From Peltaster fructicola (lineage: Eukaryota > Ascomycota > Dothideomycetes): a stretch of DNA of 64,000 nt. Positions within the stretch are counted from its first letter, which is position 1, and each line of letters starts with the position of its first letter. The translations under genes were made by a program, and so were the position numbers. The DNA lies in contig CP051139.1 of the NCBI GenBank assembly GCA_001592805.2, forward strand, positions 4,402,001-4,466,000. Reading direction: 5' to 3'. Positions 11,268 to 21,762 of the stretch are shown piece by piece. Below the pieces are notes generated by a model that was given only the letters and a program-made list of their open reading frames with translations, did not search any database and had not been told where the DNA came from.

Positions 11268-11786
11268 ATGACTACACGTACTGAGACTTCGCCATGGGCG
11301 AGCAGATACAGAGGCGTTCGTTGGCAATGCTCAGGACATGTTTCCAGCTGGACTAACGATGAACAGGCCACTGTAGAGGACCTCGAACCACCTTCCGCAC
11401 TGTCGACGCAGCCCCAGATGACCCTTGGCTCTGCACTCATGGCGGCTTTCGAGCGCGAGTTCAGTCATCTCACAGTCATTGATCAACAGACCAAGGCACT
11501 CCTTGGCTACGTCTCGATCACGAAGCTTCGCGAGAAACTCGAAAGAGGACAGGTCCGCGAGGATGATCCAGTCGAAAAGGCTATGTTGAAGTTCAAGAGG
11601 AAGGGCAAGGCATATCAGCTGATCACTATGGAAACACCACTGGAAGAGTTGGAGCATTTCTTCGAGGGCGGTCAAACAGGACAGAAAGAGGACTTTGCAG
11701 TCGTGACGGATCCAGCGCGACGATTCGTCCTAGGAGTCGCGACAAGGGCTGATCTTGAAGAATTTGTGAAGAGACGACCCGCCTGA
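11268..11786 (+). CDS. small CBS-domain protein
   Basis: The spliced protein has 155 residues from exons 11268-11315 and 11367-11786. The 51-nt intron (GTTCGT ... CTAAC ... CAG) is in phase 0 and contains no stop, so an intronless model is also open (172 residues). Splicing joins WASRYRG to ATVEDLEPP, which looks like the family sequence, whereas the retained version inserts a Trp/Cys-rich stretch. Two CBS motifs follow: STQPQMTLGSALMAAFEREF with LTVIDQQTKALLGYVSITKL, then LITMETPLEELEHFF with FAVVTDPARRFVLGVATRADL. CBS pairs usually bind adenine nucleotides. The protein has no catalytic domain, so it may be a regulatory subunit. Its partner is unknown. Confidence 0.8.
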   Translation: MTTRTETSPWASRYRGVRWQCSGHVSSWTNDEQATVEDLEPPSALSTQPQMTLGSALMAAFEREFSHLTVIDQQTKALLGYVSITKLREKLERGQVREDDPVEKAMLKFKRKGKAYQLITMETPLEELEHFFEGGQTGQKEDFAVVTDPARRFVLGVATRADLEEFVKRRPA

Positions 11787-11886
11787 GTAATACGAGTACC
11801 CAGGGCTGAAGGTTCAAGCTAATTCTCCGCAACTCGAAGCTCACGCTCGACAGTTGTACTCACCATCTAATACTAGACATTACAAC

Positions 11887-13425
11887 ATGCCTCGAGCACG
11901 AGAGACGTGCACGAGATGTTCTATGCGTCGGCAGAAATGCGACAAGCAGCAGCCTTGCCGACGGTGCATTCGTGCTGGTTGTTCTCTGACGTGCAGTAAG
12001 ACATGGGATGGAGGCTATGACGCAACGGTACATCGACGTTATCCAGGGCAGAGCCCAGCTCCAGCAACACGAGCAATCTCGCCTTTGCCAAAGATTACAA
12101 CTACACTTGCAGCATCACTTCAGTCAATACTGCCGTCGAGGGATGTCATAGCGTCGCTGATAGACTATCACAAGCACGCCTTGCTGTGGTCTCACACAAG
12201 CATTGTAGCACTCACTGTGCAGCGTGAGCTCGCGGCTGCAACTCTGAAGACTGGGGAGCTCGATGTCTCCCGACTACATCTTGCGGACGTCGGCATCTTG
12301 TTGGCTGTCCTAGCTGGAAGCATAGCACATCCTCCAGCAGAAGGATTCGACGACCAGATCCAGCAGGTGGCAGGCTCTGGCAGAACGTGGTACAATGCAG
12401 CTGTGACTTGCATGCAGCTTTCAGAACCTGACATTCGACATGTCCGCACAATACAAGTGCTGTCCGTCTCATCAGAAGCAAACGATTCCAGGGACAACCA
12501 ACTACAGCTTCTGTACAATGTATGTCAGCCAGCTGAAAATGCTGGCTTCACCTGGAGCCTATATGGAGACTTTGTGAACCGCCTGGTCCAGGGCCCTCAT
12601 CCACGGCCTCTGAAGCGTCTGGTCGGACGTAGTCTCAAGCATCGATTATGGTCACAGCTCTGCGTACAAGATTGGCTTGCAACACATGCACTTGAATGTC
12701 TCCAGGACGATCTCGCGAATCAAGCAGGAAGTGCCTTATATGCAAGCTGCAATACCACAGATATTCTGGAATCGTCGTCTCTCAGTACACCCTGTATCAC
12801 GCCATCATTCCTAAACGAGGTGCTGAAGGTGATTGCGCGATCGGCTAACGCGGTCATTCAAGACGCGCCATACACATCCGTCATCGAGCTTGACATGCGA
12901 CTACGAAACCTTTCGAAACACGCTGCGTATGAAGCGCATGCCTCGAACAGGGTTGTGCTCTCACATATGGTCTTGCTGATCCATCGGCGATACTTCCTTC
13001 AAGGCGCCAAAGACGAACAGTACGAGTTCTCTAGATGGGCGTCAGTCAAGGCCTGTAAGCAGCTCATCTCAAGCATGGAAGAGGGTATAGGTTCTGCTGC
13101 CTTTTCTGCCTGGCAGTTCATGGTATGTTGTACATTATAGACTGACCTCGATACTGACGAGTGCTAGTCACCTCTTGCTACAGCAGCTATCACGCTTTGC
13201 CGGCACTTGCAGACTGTGCATCTACACGACGCCGAGTCTCACATGCTGATCGAATATCTCGATCGCGCTATAGCAATCCTCAGGTCGACTCACTATGCAG
13301 AGATTGCAACGTATGCCGATTATGATCAGACTGCAGTGACCACGGAGGTGCAGCAGCTCGATACTACTGCACAATCCTGGTCCAGTATCCTGCAGGATGA
13401 GGTCTTGAAGCTGGACGTTATGTGA
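11887..13425 (+). CDS. Zn2Cys6 transcription factor
   Basis: The gene encodes 497 residues from exons 11887-13122 and 13168-13425. The 45-nt intron begins GTATGT and ends GCTAG. The binuclear zinc cluster is at the extreme N-terminus (about residues 6-35): CTRCSMRRQKC then CRRCIRAGC. The rest is helical and low in charge, without a clear fungal_trans motif. The layout, a zinc cluster at residue 6 and a short C-terminal part, recalls aflatoxin/secondary-metabolite-type regulators, but no biosynthetic cluster lies next to it; the nearest enzyme is the reductase 1.25 kb downstream. The ATG at 11887 is used because no upstream in-frame ATG exists. Target genes are unknown. Confidence 0.85.
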
Positions 13426-14679
13426 CCATTGAAAGCATGGCTCTACCATACGCTTTACTTCAACACTCCCCCTGCCAACACAGACCAGACCCATGAGACG
13501 CGACCTAATGCAGAAGGCACGGAATCATAGCGACTGTCAGATCTGCCAAGCATCTCCTGCAACTACAAGTCGTCTGACTGATGGCTGAAGCATGTCGATA
13601 CGTCAGTACAGTGTCCGTTGCCCGTCAGGAGCATTACTGCAACACCATCCGGGAGGCGACGTGCTGGAAACTTCAATGGTCCTGTGGAAGCAAGTGACGA
13701 ACGATTTGTGGCAAGCACTGGACTGGAGGTCATCAGCTTGCTCTGAGACCAAGCACGTATTTAAAAGCATCAGCGAGGCGGCAGCACTGACGAACTCATC
13801 GTGGACACATCACTACTCCACTCACTCTTATTGCTAGCGCTACACAAAGATGAATTGAATGCCTATGTTGACTCGACAACACACTGTGGAGCTTTGATGG
13901 CGAAGCTTGTGTTCTGGCTCATACTCGAGGTCTTCAAGATGAGAGACTGCCGGACTAGACTGCACATGCGTATTGATTTCGGGAGACATCACTGCAGCAA
14001 CAAGCACCTCTCTTCGTACAAAGGACACTTCAAGCTCGATGCTATAGTCCACCCAGATCATACGACTGCTTGTCACGACCGACAATACATCGTCCGCTCA
14101 CAATCTCTGTTCGACCCTATCGTTGTTGTCTCCACTATGGCGACAAGTTTGTCAATTCGCAAGCCTCCCATGGCTCTGATGTTCTGAGTCACTAGTATAC
14201 TCCTGTATCAATTAGTCACAACGTATCTTGTCGCCGTCCGGTCTGATGATCAGCTTCCTGTCTCTGTCGAGCAATGGACATAGAGACTCGATCGAAGAGA
14301 TGACAACATTGCAATTTGGCACACCTGGGAGCATAGGATGTAGTCGAATCTGGATGCCAATGCTATATCCTGGTTCATAGTGTCGTGAAAGCGTTCTCGT
14401 GTGATGTGGACGTATCGGCCGCAGTGCGGACTCGAAACGCAACCCAATGGTGCCCGCATCGTCAGCAACATCATTCCAGGCTATGTGGTCTTCCGCAACC
14501 ACCTCATTGCAGCCGCGCCACGCGCATATAGAACACAGCCAGGTGGAGGACACGGAGACGGCGACTGTAATTGTGCCGTTGGACGATAGTCTGAAGTACA
14601 AGTATTTGTCTAGTCCCTCTATCTTGTACGCCACGCTTGTGATTAGACTTGACCTCCAGCATCCATAACCTCAAACACA
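13426..14679. other. 1.25-kb region without an accepted gene
   Basis: There is no ORF with both an ATG and a recognisable product. The minus strand has two long open stretches without a good start: 14212-14634 (about 140 codons) and roughly 13840-14062, beginning at a possible ATG (MIWVDYSIELEV). Their composition is plausible for coding sequence, so this may be a multi-exon or decayed gene. No domain is recognised. See findings. Confidence 0.4.
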
Positions 14680-15760
14680 ATGGCATCAAAAGAACTCGTC
14701 CTCGTTACTGGAGGCTCTGGATTCATCGGATCCTGGTGTCTTCTATACGTACTGCAGCAAGGCTACCGCGCTCGAACCACTGTACGCTCACTAGGTCGAG
14801 CAGACGAGGTCCGACAGCTTCTGGTGAATGGTGGCGTTGCTCAAGCACAAGCAGATGCGGTTGAGTTCGTCGCCGCAGATCTCAAATCAGACAAAGGTTG
14901 GTCAGAAGCCTGTGACGGTTGCACATACGTCCTCGTGAGTTGGCTTTGGTACTACATTCGTCTCAATTGACATATGGAAGCATGTAGCAAGCCCATTCCC
15001 GATGGCTGTGCCAAAGCACGAAGATGACCTGATCATCCCTGCCAAAGAGGGTACCTTGAGAGTACTCAGAGCTGCCAAGACAGCAGGAGTGAGGAGAGTC
15101 GTCATAACTTCTTCATTCGCTGCATGTGGCTACGGTCATCCGCCGCAAGATGCACCTTTCACCGAGCTGGACTGGACTGATCTGAGCGGTCGTGCTGTTC
15201 CTGCATACCAGAAGAGCAAGACGATTGCTGAGAGAGCTGCCTGGGACTTCATCAAGACCGAAGGTGGCGATATGGAGCTCACCACAGTCAATCCCGTAGG
15301 TGTTCTCGGACCCGTCTTAGGCAAAAGTGCTGGAACGAGCGTGGAGATTGTGGTAAAAATGTTGACAGGAGGCCTGCCATTTGTGCCGAAGCTTTCTGTG
15401 GGATGGGTCGATGTCCGAGATGTTGCAGACCTGCACATCAAAGCCATGTTGAGCCCTCAAGCAGCAGGTGAGCGCTACATGGCATTTTCTGGCCAGGCGA
15501 CTCTGAGGGAGATCGCTGCCGCTGTCAAGGCAGGACTTGGAGACGAGGCCAACAAGGTCTCTCTGCGAGAAGTGCCTAACTTCATCATCAAATTGGCAGC
15601 ATATGTCGACTCTGGCGCCGCTCTGATCTCAGGTGAAGTTGATCATGTCAAGACTGCTTCTAGCGCGAAAGCAAAGACGACTCTAGGCTGGCAACCTAAG
15701 ACACCAGATGAAGCTGCTGTCGCAACTGCAAGATCTTGTATTCAGTATGGATTGGCATAG
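14680..15760 (+). CDS. NAD(P)-dependent epimerase/dihydroflavonol-4-reductase-like (extended SDR)
   Basis: The gene encodes 344 residues from exons 14680-14934 and 14981-15760. The 46-nt intron has donor GTGAGT and acceptor GGAAG. The Rossmann motif TGGSGFIGSW sits at about residues 10-19, the join gives CTYVLHVASPFP, and the active site shows TSSFAA with the catalytic YQKSK (YxxxK). This is the layout of fungal dihydroflavonol-reductase-like enzymes related to yeast Gre2 and Ari1, which reduce aldehydes and ketones such as methylglyoxal. The substrate cannot be read from the sequence. It could also be a cinnamoyl-CoA-reductase-like enzyme. Confidence 0.92.
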
Positions 15761-15772
15761 CTTCGAAATATC

Positions 15773-17032
15773 TTAGGCCCAAGTTGGTTTTCCCTTGTCA
15801 TCGCATCCCGTCAGTGTCTTGACCTCTGCTAGGAGCTTCTCTAGCTCAGCTTGCTGCATGATGAGATTCATACGCATCTGCTGAGCGTCGTGAAACCTGT
15901 TGTTCCCGGCAGCTGTTATTGCACTGTACCCATCAGTGTAGTATGTTGGTCTCGAGAGGTCCATTCTGGCTATACTCTGCATCACACACCCATGCCGGAT
16001 CTGTTGCATTGAGGATGCAGTCACATACTGTGTCTGCAGTTGACCGAGATCTATCTGCTCTTTCAGCGCTTGAGCCTTCACAAGTATGTCACGAATTCGA
16101 TTGGCCATATCTCTGGCCTGCTGAGCAAATCGCTGCAGCCATACAGCCTGATCCTGTAGGTCCGCATTGCTGGCGCGAGCGCAAGCTTCTTTCCAAGCAT
16201 CACGAATTGCCTTGGTAGCCATATCGCAGCATTTGCCGCCCTGGCTCGTGTCTGCTACGAGGGAAAAGCGCGACGAGAAAGGACTGTTTGCGATAAAGGC
16301 ACTGTAGCAGGATGGACAGAAGTCCAACTCAGGCGCAACACTCGTGACGTAGATACTGCCACCAATGATTGACTCATAGCCGTTGCACCCTGGAGAACGT
16401 GTATGTGTCTGAGCATGGACGAAACCCTGCGTCGAGTGTTGGGGAGCACCAATTGATGATCTCTGATCGACTGCTGTTGGTGAAGCTGATGCTTGCGGTC
16501 GTTGTGGTACTGGCGGAGCCTGTGCAGCTGGCGATGGATGCAAGTCGAACTCTTCATATGGAGGTGGACCATCCTCTTCTGCTTCGTGAGGCAAACGCTG
16601 AGGATATGTCGGTGAGTGGGCAGTTTGAGGCTGCGACCGTCCCTGATGCTGCTGCTGCACTGGGTGCACCGGGGAATGTGGTTGTTGCTGTGGTTGAGCA
16701 TAAGGCTGTATGTACTGCTGCTGTGGCGGCGGAGAGTATGCCTGCGACTGCTGAGGTTGCGGCGAATGCTGAGTCTGATATTGTTGTCCTTGCCATCCAT
16801 GCTGCTGTCCATAGCTGCCTTGATTTACTGGAGCTGGTGGAGCCCACTGCGGGTGTGCGTATTGACCTGATTGCTGATAGTGCGGATGATTCGACTGTTG
16901 TGAGTGATGTCCGTACTGCTGCTGCTGCTGCTGCTGCTGCTGTGTTTGTTGAGCGGCAGCTTGGGACTGTGCCTGAGCCGTCATGTAGCCATCGATGGCA
17001 GCCTTTGCCAAACTGCGTAGAAGTCCTGGCAT
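15773..17032 (-). CDS. glutamine-rich protein of unknown function with Cys-containing C-terminal domain
   Basis: This single-exon gene encodes 419 residues starting at the first in-frame ATG (17032). After MPGLLRSLAKAAIDGY, a Gln/Pro/His/Tyr-rich disordered region spans about residues 20-185, with nine consecutive Gln. The C-terminal 230 residues are ordered. They have a block with regularly placed Cys (NGYESIIGGSIYVTS, ELDFCPSCY, then GGKCCD) and then helices rich in Gln/Met (AQQARDMANRIRDILV; EKLLAEVKTLTGC). I do not recognise a named domain. The Cys spacing could bind zinc, but that is a guess. The stop is only 12 bp past the end of the convergent reductase. Confidence 0.8.
   Translation of the reverse strand: MPGLLRSLAKAAIDGYMTAQAQSQAAAQQTQQQQQQQQQYGHHSQQSNHPHYQQSGQYAHPQWAPPAPVNQGSYGQQHGWQGQQYQTQHSPQPQQSQAYSPPPQQQYIQPYAQPQQQPHSPVHPVQQQHQGRSQPQTAHSPTYPQRLPHEAEEDGPPPYEEFDLHPSPAAQAPPVPQRPQASASPTAVDQRSSIGAPQHSTQGFVHAQTHTRSPGCNGYESIIGGSIYVTSVAPELDFCPSCYSAFIANSPFSSRFSLVADTSQGGKCCDMATKAIRDAWKEACARASNADLQDQAVWLQRFAQQARDMANRIRDILVKAQALKEQIDLGQLQTQYVTASSMQQIRHGCVMQSIARMDLSRPTYYTDGYSAITAAGNNRFHDAQQMRMNLIMQQAELEKLLAEVKTLTGCDDKGKPTWA
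16916..16942. repeat. (CTG)9 microsatellite encoding polyglutamine
   Basis: Nine perfect CTG units on the plus strand encode nine consecutive CAG glutamines in the Q-rich protein. It is expected to vary in length between strains. Confidence 0.95.
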
Positions 17033-18010
17033 CTTGTCAACAATCTGAGCAACATTAAACGTAGCTTGTCTTGTAGATCGTATGAGTCGCTCGCAACAGA
17101 CAACAGTGTAAGATCTCAAACCTCTGCGCGGGGCCTCTCAGCCTTTCACAGTGTGTTGACTGTCCAATTAGCACGATATGTCCAGCAGCCACATGCGCCA
17201 CAACTGATAGTGCTCGCTGTACCAAAGCTGCTCCTCAAACTTGACGATGATCGATGACAAGCTCTTACGCGTGTGAACGAAGTGTCTCTGAAGCATCTTG
17301 GACGCGTGCCAATATGAGCCCGTGGATGGTCCACAATGACATGAGCTGTAGGGTCGCATGCTTCAATAGGGCTCCCGAAACAGGTGGTTGACACAGCGCA
17401 CGTCACGCTCGATACTGCATCGCAATAAACATCGGCTCCTCCCTGGAAGGACAGCATGATGCTGGTATGCAATTGTATTGTGGCCGAGTTCTCACTTGGA
17501 GCTTCAGATGGAGGCGGAAGAATGCTCCTAAGCATGACGCGATATGGTTGGTCCCTAAATCACACTAGTCTTTCTCCGCGCTTCCTGGGGCGGTCGCTTT
17601 CTTCGAGCGCGAAGAGCGCTTCTTCACGATCTTCTAAATATCATGCCAACTCAGGTCTCTGTCGCGCAGCAGTAATGGCGAAGTCAAAGGGCTGGCCCTT
17701 ACAGCTGCCTTCCGCCTATCGCCTGCCCTGGATGTCATTCTTGTGCTCGGCACAGCCAACCAACATCAGCACAGCTCGCCTCTAAATCTAATTTTGGACA
17801 ACGATAAGCACCACATAGCTTAACATCTGAACCGCAGTCCACGATGGTCCTTTGGGAATATGCTGGTCTATAAACTGTGCTCAGCACTCTGAGGACGTTC
17901 CGATCTAATGAGATAAGTCTCCTGATATTATCATCCACTCTACGCCGAGTCTGAGGTCCACGTTCGTATCTTTCTCGCATTCTCCTTTGCTCGTCAACAT
18001 TCCTTTCATC
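17033..18010. other. about 1 kb intergenic, partly occupied by a possible decayed gene
   Basis: The plus strand has no supported gene. The minus strand holds the possible gene relic listed at 17160-17980. The last 30 bp before 18011 are the leader of the Cys-rich membrane protein gene. Confidence 0.5.
17160..17980 (-). pseudogene. possible decayed protein-coding gene, product unrecognised
   Basis: Reading the minus strand, one frame stays coding-like for roughly 120 codons (with segments such as DREEALFALEESDRPRKRG and RDQPYRVMLRSILPPPSEA) but is broken by about three in-frame stops. Upstream, at 17980, an ATG opens a basic segment (MRERYERGPQTRRRVDDN). Downstream, another frame ends in SLSSIIVKFEEQLWYSEHYQ. 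Charged, Leu-rich helices and codon choice look real, and splice-like junctions lie between some pieces. I recognise no domain. It could be a pseudogene, or a real gene with several short introns that I could not resolve. It is not evidently a transposon. Confidence 0.35.
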
Positions 18011-19080
18011 ATGCGGTTCAGTACTTTCTTAACGGTCACGGTCTTCTTCTTTCATTCCGTGCGAGCGTCATCAGGTGTCTGCTACGGCCAGACTGGAAAT
18101 CAGGATCTGACTCTTGGTGTCTGCGATCCGTCGGCACAAACAAGTTCGTGTTGCAAATATGGCGAATACTGTATGTGGCATGATGCGTGTGGACTACCTA
18201 CAGACTAACACGCAAAGGCTTGTCGAATGGTCTCTGTCAAAGACCTGGAGTAACGAGCACCAACTCGACTGTACTCACAATCTATGGTGTTCATGGTTGC
18301 ACAGACGCAAGTAGTACAACGGGCGAGTGCGCGCCGTACGCGCGATGCATACGTATGTATCGTTCAATCGGGAGGCTCGTGACTCTACTGACTGACGCTA
18401 CAGAGCGAGGTGTCGGTATAACGGCCTGCAACACACCTAACACATATTGCTGTTACGGACTTGGTGGCTGCGACTGCTCGAATTCGACACAAGTCTTCAC
18501 GCTGCCTGCCGGCAAGATCATAACTACGCTGCCTGCGAGCGCTCCTACAACTATAGCATCAGCCAGTGTATCAGCGACCGCGAGCGCATCGCCAGCAGCA
18601 GCAGCGTCAAGTTCGAACAACAGCGTAGCAATCGGTGCTGGTGTAGGAGTGGGTGTCGGCGTTGCATTGTTGATTGCCGCGGGAGTTGGCTTCTGGCTTT
18701 GGCGAAGACGAAGGAATGCTTCGACTGTGGTCAAGGAGATAGACGACGTGCCGGACTACTCCTCCGATACAAAGCATGCAAGCACAGCGTATGGTGCACC
18801 AGGATACTCAGCAGGAGAGCCGCCAGAGCAAGCGACAGAATTAGAGTTGACATATGTCTCTGAGATGGATGCAACTTCGCAGCCAGTTCAGCTTGAGGAC
18901 GCATCGACAATGAAGTCGCCGCATCAACGTGGACCTAGCGAGCTCTCATCAACGCTGAAGTCACCACAGGGCGGCCCCAGCGAGCTCCCATCGACACTGA
19001 AGTCACCGCAAGGAGGACCTAGCGAGCTTCCAACAGCGTCAAACTCGCCACACAAGCGTCAGTCTGGCGAGCTTGCATAG
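18011..19080 (+). CDS. secreted-type Cys-rich single-pass membrane protein
   Basis: The gene encodes 323 residues from exons 18011-18170, 18218-18352 and 18404-19080. Intron 1 is 47 nt (GTATGT ... CTAAC ... AAAG). Intron 2 is 51 nt (GTATGT ... CTGAC ... CAG), a multiple of three with no stop. A signal peptide (MRFSTFLTVTVFFFHSVRA) leads into an extracellular Cys-rich domain. Splicing creates CCKYGEYCLSNGLCQRPG, the pattern of many fungal cell-surface proteins, and later PNTYCCYGLGGCDCSN. A Ser/Ala-rich stalk, one transmembrane helix (about residues 195-220, Gly/Val/Ala-rich, then WLWRRRR) and a cytosolic tail follow. The tail ends in three imperfect 14-15-residue repeats. It may be a wall-stress sensor or receptor-like protein; the layout is visible, the function is inferred. 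Confidence 0.82.
18907..19035 (+). repeat. three tandem 42-45-bp coding repeats
   Basis: Units begin at 18907, 18952 and 18994. They encode T(M/L)KSP(H/Q)..GPSEL repeats in the cytosolic tail of the membrane protein. The last two units are nearly identical, which suggests recent duplication. Confidence 0.85.
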
Positions 19081-19427
19081 CGCAGGAGTCTTCTTCCGAG
19101 CATCTATTTGTCGAGTTAATTAGTTCAAAATGATCCATACGAAGAGGTATACTAGCGCATTCAGACCGCGCAACGAAAAATACACGATCTTATTGTGCAG
19201 TGTCAGCCATATTGAGCAAGTCGATATGTGCCATATGTGCCTGCCACGTGACCTACCGAACCGTGCACTCCTCCCGCATCCGGAACAGCACCCTCTGCGC
19301 TCAACGCGTAACATAATAACAGTGACTACCAAAGTCGTGTGAATTTGGCACACATTTACGATATCACGGCGCGTACAGCATCTGCGAACGATCTCACCTA
19401 GCATTCTATTCATCGGCGCACGCCATC
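19081..19427. other. intergenic sequence
   Basis: The 347 bp hold the 3' flank of the membrane protein gene and the promoter of the RSC4 gene. No gene or clear motif is seen. Confidence 0.6.
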
Positions 19428-21697
19428 ATGGATTCTGGAAGAAAGCGCAAAGCCAACGACCAACAACCCACCGCACCAGTGAAGAAGATCCGCCTGCTGG
19501 TATGTATGTCCCTACTCTTGCATCGTTATATTTCGGCTTTGTGCGCGCCGGACTGCGCGATCGTACATCAGTAGGTGTATGCGTTCAAGATGGTGTTGCG
19601 CGATGACAGGAAGGTGGTTGTAAGAATGCAAGCTCGCGACGACTTTCGATGACGGTCGACTTTACGACCACCTCCGTCATCCGCGGCATGCACAGTGCTT
19701 TTAATCATACACAATCGCAGCATTGTCCAAGATGAGAGGTGCAGGACTCATACTGACCCTGCGCCGCAGAATTCCAACCATGCAGAGAACACACCATCGA
19801 ATGTTCAAAAAGTCGGCTACAAACTGCTCGAGCAGTTGGAGCGCGCGACAGACAAGACGTAGGTCTAGCATGCAAGCACTCTCACGAGCTCGACTGACTC
19901 TTAACGCAGCTCACGACCCATAGCTACGCTTTTCAAACAGCTGCCATCACGAGAAGAACTTCCCGACTATTACGACTTCACCAAGCTCCCGATTGCCATA
20001 GACACGATCGAGAAGAAGTTACAACAAGATGCATATCCCACAGTCACCACTCTCGAAAGCGATCTGAAGCGTATGGTACAGAATGCAAAAGACTACAACA
20101 CAGCTGGTAGTGATATCTACGAGGACGCAGAACGAATAAGAAAGCTGGTGTACAACTACATGAAGATCAACAATCCTGAGTACAGCACGAACCCGCAGTA
20201 TGTCAGCTTTGCGACGTTGTTGCCAGAAGGAACAGAGAAGACGAATGGAGCTGCTATCAATGGCGTAGGCAGTAAGAAAGGTCGAAGGTCAACCGGTGTG
20301 TCGGCTGCGGATATCGCTGAGAAGAGTTCGTCAGTGGCACCGAGTGAGCCTCCTGCAGTGAGCGTGGAAGACCAGGACTACACTGGCAAGACGTTCCAAG
20401 AAGCCCAGGAGATGCTCATCGCAGGGATGCTGCGACATGCCGACGCGAAGTAAGCTCTCACAAGTTGAGTAAATGACAAGCAGGAGCTGACATCAATAGT
20501 GGTCTCGAGATATACACCCCATTTGCCAACCTCCCAACGCGAAAGCTGGAGGACTACTACAAGCTCATTCGCTATCCAGTGTCACTGAAGGGTGTCGCGA
20601 AGCGCATTCGAGGCATTCATGGCAGGAATGAGATGACTGGTGTTACTGACTTCAAAACTTGGGACGCCTTCTCAGATGAGGTCAGCTGGATCTGGCGCAA
20701 CGCACGAGAGTATAATGAAGACGGCAGCGATATGTACAACCTGGCAGGAGAGTTTGAGGTTTGTCTGCCAGATGGAGTCTATGCGCAGTACTGACTTGAC
20801 CAGACCGATTTCAAAGCTCGTTTAGAGCACGCGAGGAGCCAAGTAGATGAGCCGGAGAAGCTCAAACTGAAGCTTGGCGCAAAGCCAAAGGTCACTCTCA
20901 ACCTCTCACAACATCGTGCATCACCTGGCGTGGCGATCGACAACGAAGCTCTTGCGCGACAGAAGCAGCTTGTATCCGCTGGTGTCCAAGGACGCCATAG
21001 CGAAACTCGTGCATCACCCGTCGCCAACGGCGTGCGACCTACGTCTGCAGCGATGGAAACTGGTCGTCCGCAGAGCAGCCACACCGGCTCCGATCATGGC
21101 TCTGTCAAGATGGAGAAGGGTGTCACACAATCACCAGCACCAATGCTTACCAATGGCGTAGGCGGCCTGATGGGCCCACCAAGCATGCGACCACCAAGTG
21201 AAGGGCCACTCCTCAATGGCCACGCTTTGCACAGTAGCTACACATTCACAGCACCAACGGCATTGCCGCCGACTCCCGTACGGCCCTACAGTGCAAGCGA
21301 GTCCCTCCTCCCTGGCGTCACTATCTCAACACATCCACAATTGAAGCTTGACATCCCATATTCTCTCACCATCAACCCGCATGAGACTCTCAGCCAGCAG
21401 AGTTACACATTCACTCTACCAAGCACGCACTACTATCTCCAGATCTCGCCCACGATCTCGAAAGCATTGAGTATGGGCAAACAGTACAAGATGTTTGTCA
21501 CTGTCAACGGCTCGCGACTCACACAACGCGACACAACCTTGCATCAAGATAGTGGACGCAGGACACATGTATATGAAGGCACACTAGCACCTGGCGTCAA
21601 TAGGCTGGAAGTCGAGGTAGCAGCTGCCAAGGACAACGAGGGCAAAGGATTGGACATCGAGAAGCTGACGATATTCGCGAACTTGATGAAGCCATGA
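19428..21697 (+). CDS. RSC4: tandem-bromodomain RSC chromatin-remodelling subunit (Rsc4-like)
   Basis: The gene encodes 617 residues from five exons: 19428-19499, 19770-19858, 19910-20449, 20500-20758 and 20804-21697. Introns are 270, 51, 50 and 45 nt. Bromodomain 1 lies at about residues 40-150 (LPDYYDFTKLPIAIDTIEKK; MVQNAKDYNTAGSDIYEDA) and bromodomain 2 at about 235-330 (LEDYYKLIRYPVSLKGVAKR; IWRNAREYNEDGSDMYNLA). The acetyl-lysine-reading Asn is kept in each (DYN, EYN). The C-terminal domain (SLTINPHETLSQQSYTF to the end) resembles the Rsc4 tail. RSC slides nucleosomes at promoters, and Rsc4 reads acetylated H3. The first intron is unusually long and could hide a small exon. Confidence 0.9.
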
Positions 21698-21762
21698 AGG
21701 CAGTGATGGATCGAACAATATGAAAACTGGCTCATGTGGCTGCAACTATCTGCATAGCAATA

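Noticed and set aside
13801-14187. Plus-strand 128-codon frame
   Set aside because: It begins with GTG rather than ATG and overlaps better-looking minus-strand stretches.
11887-15760. Secondary-metabolite cluster formed by the Zn2Cys6 factor and the reductase
   Set aside because: No synthase or other tailoring enzyme is nearby; two genes 1.25 kb apart are not enough.
16369-17058. Plus-strand 229-codon frame opposite the Q-rich gene
   Set aside because: It reads the complement of CAG/CCA-rich codons, giving Ala/Val/Leu runs; no family resemblance.
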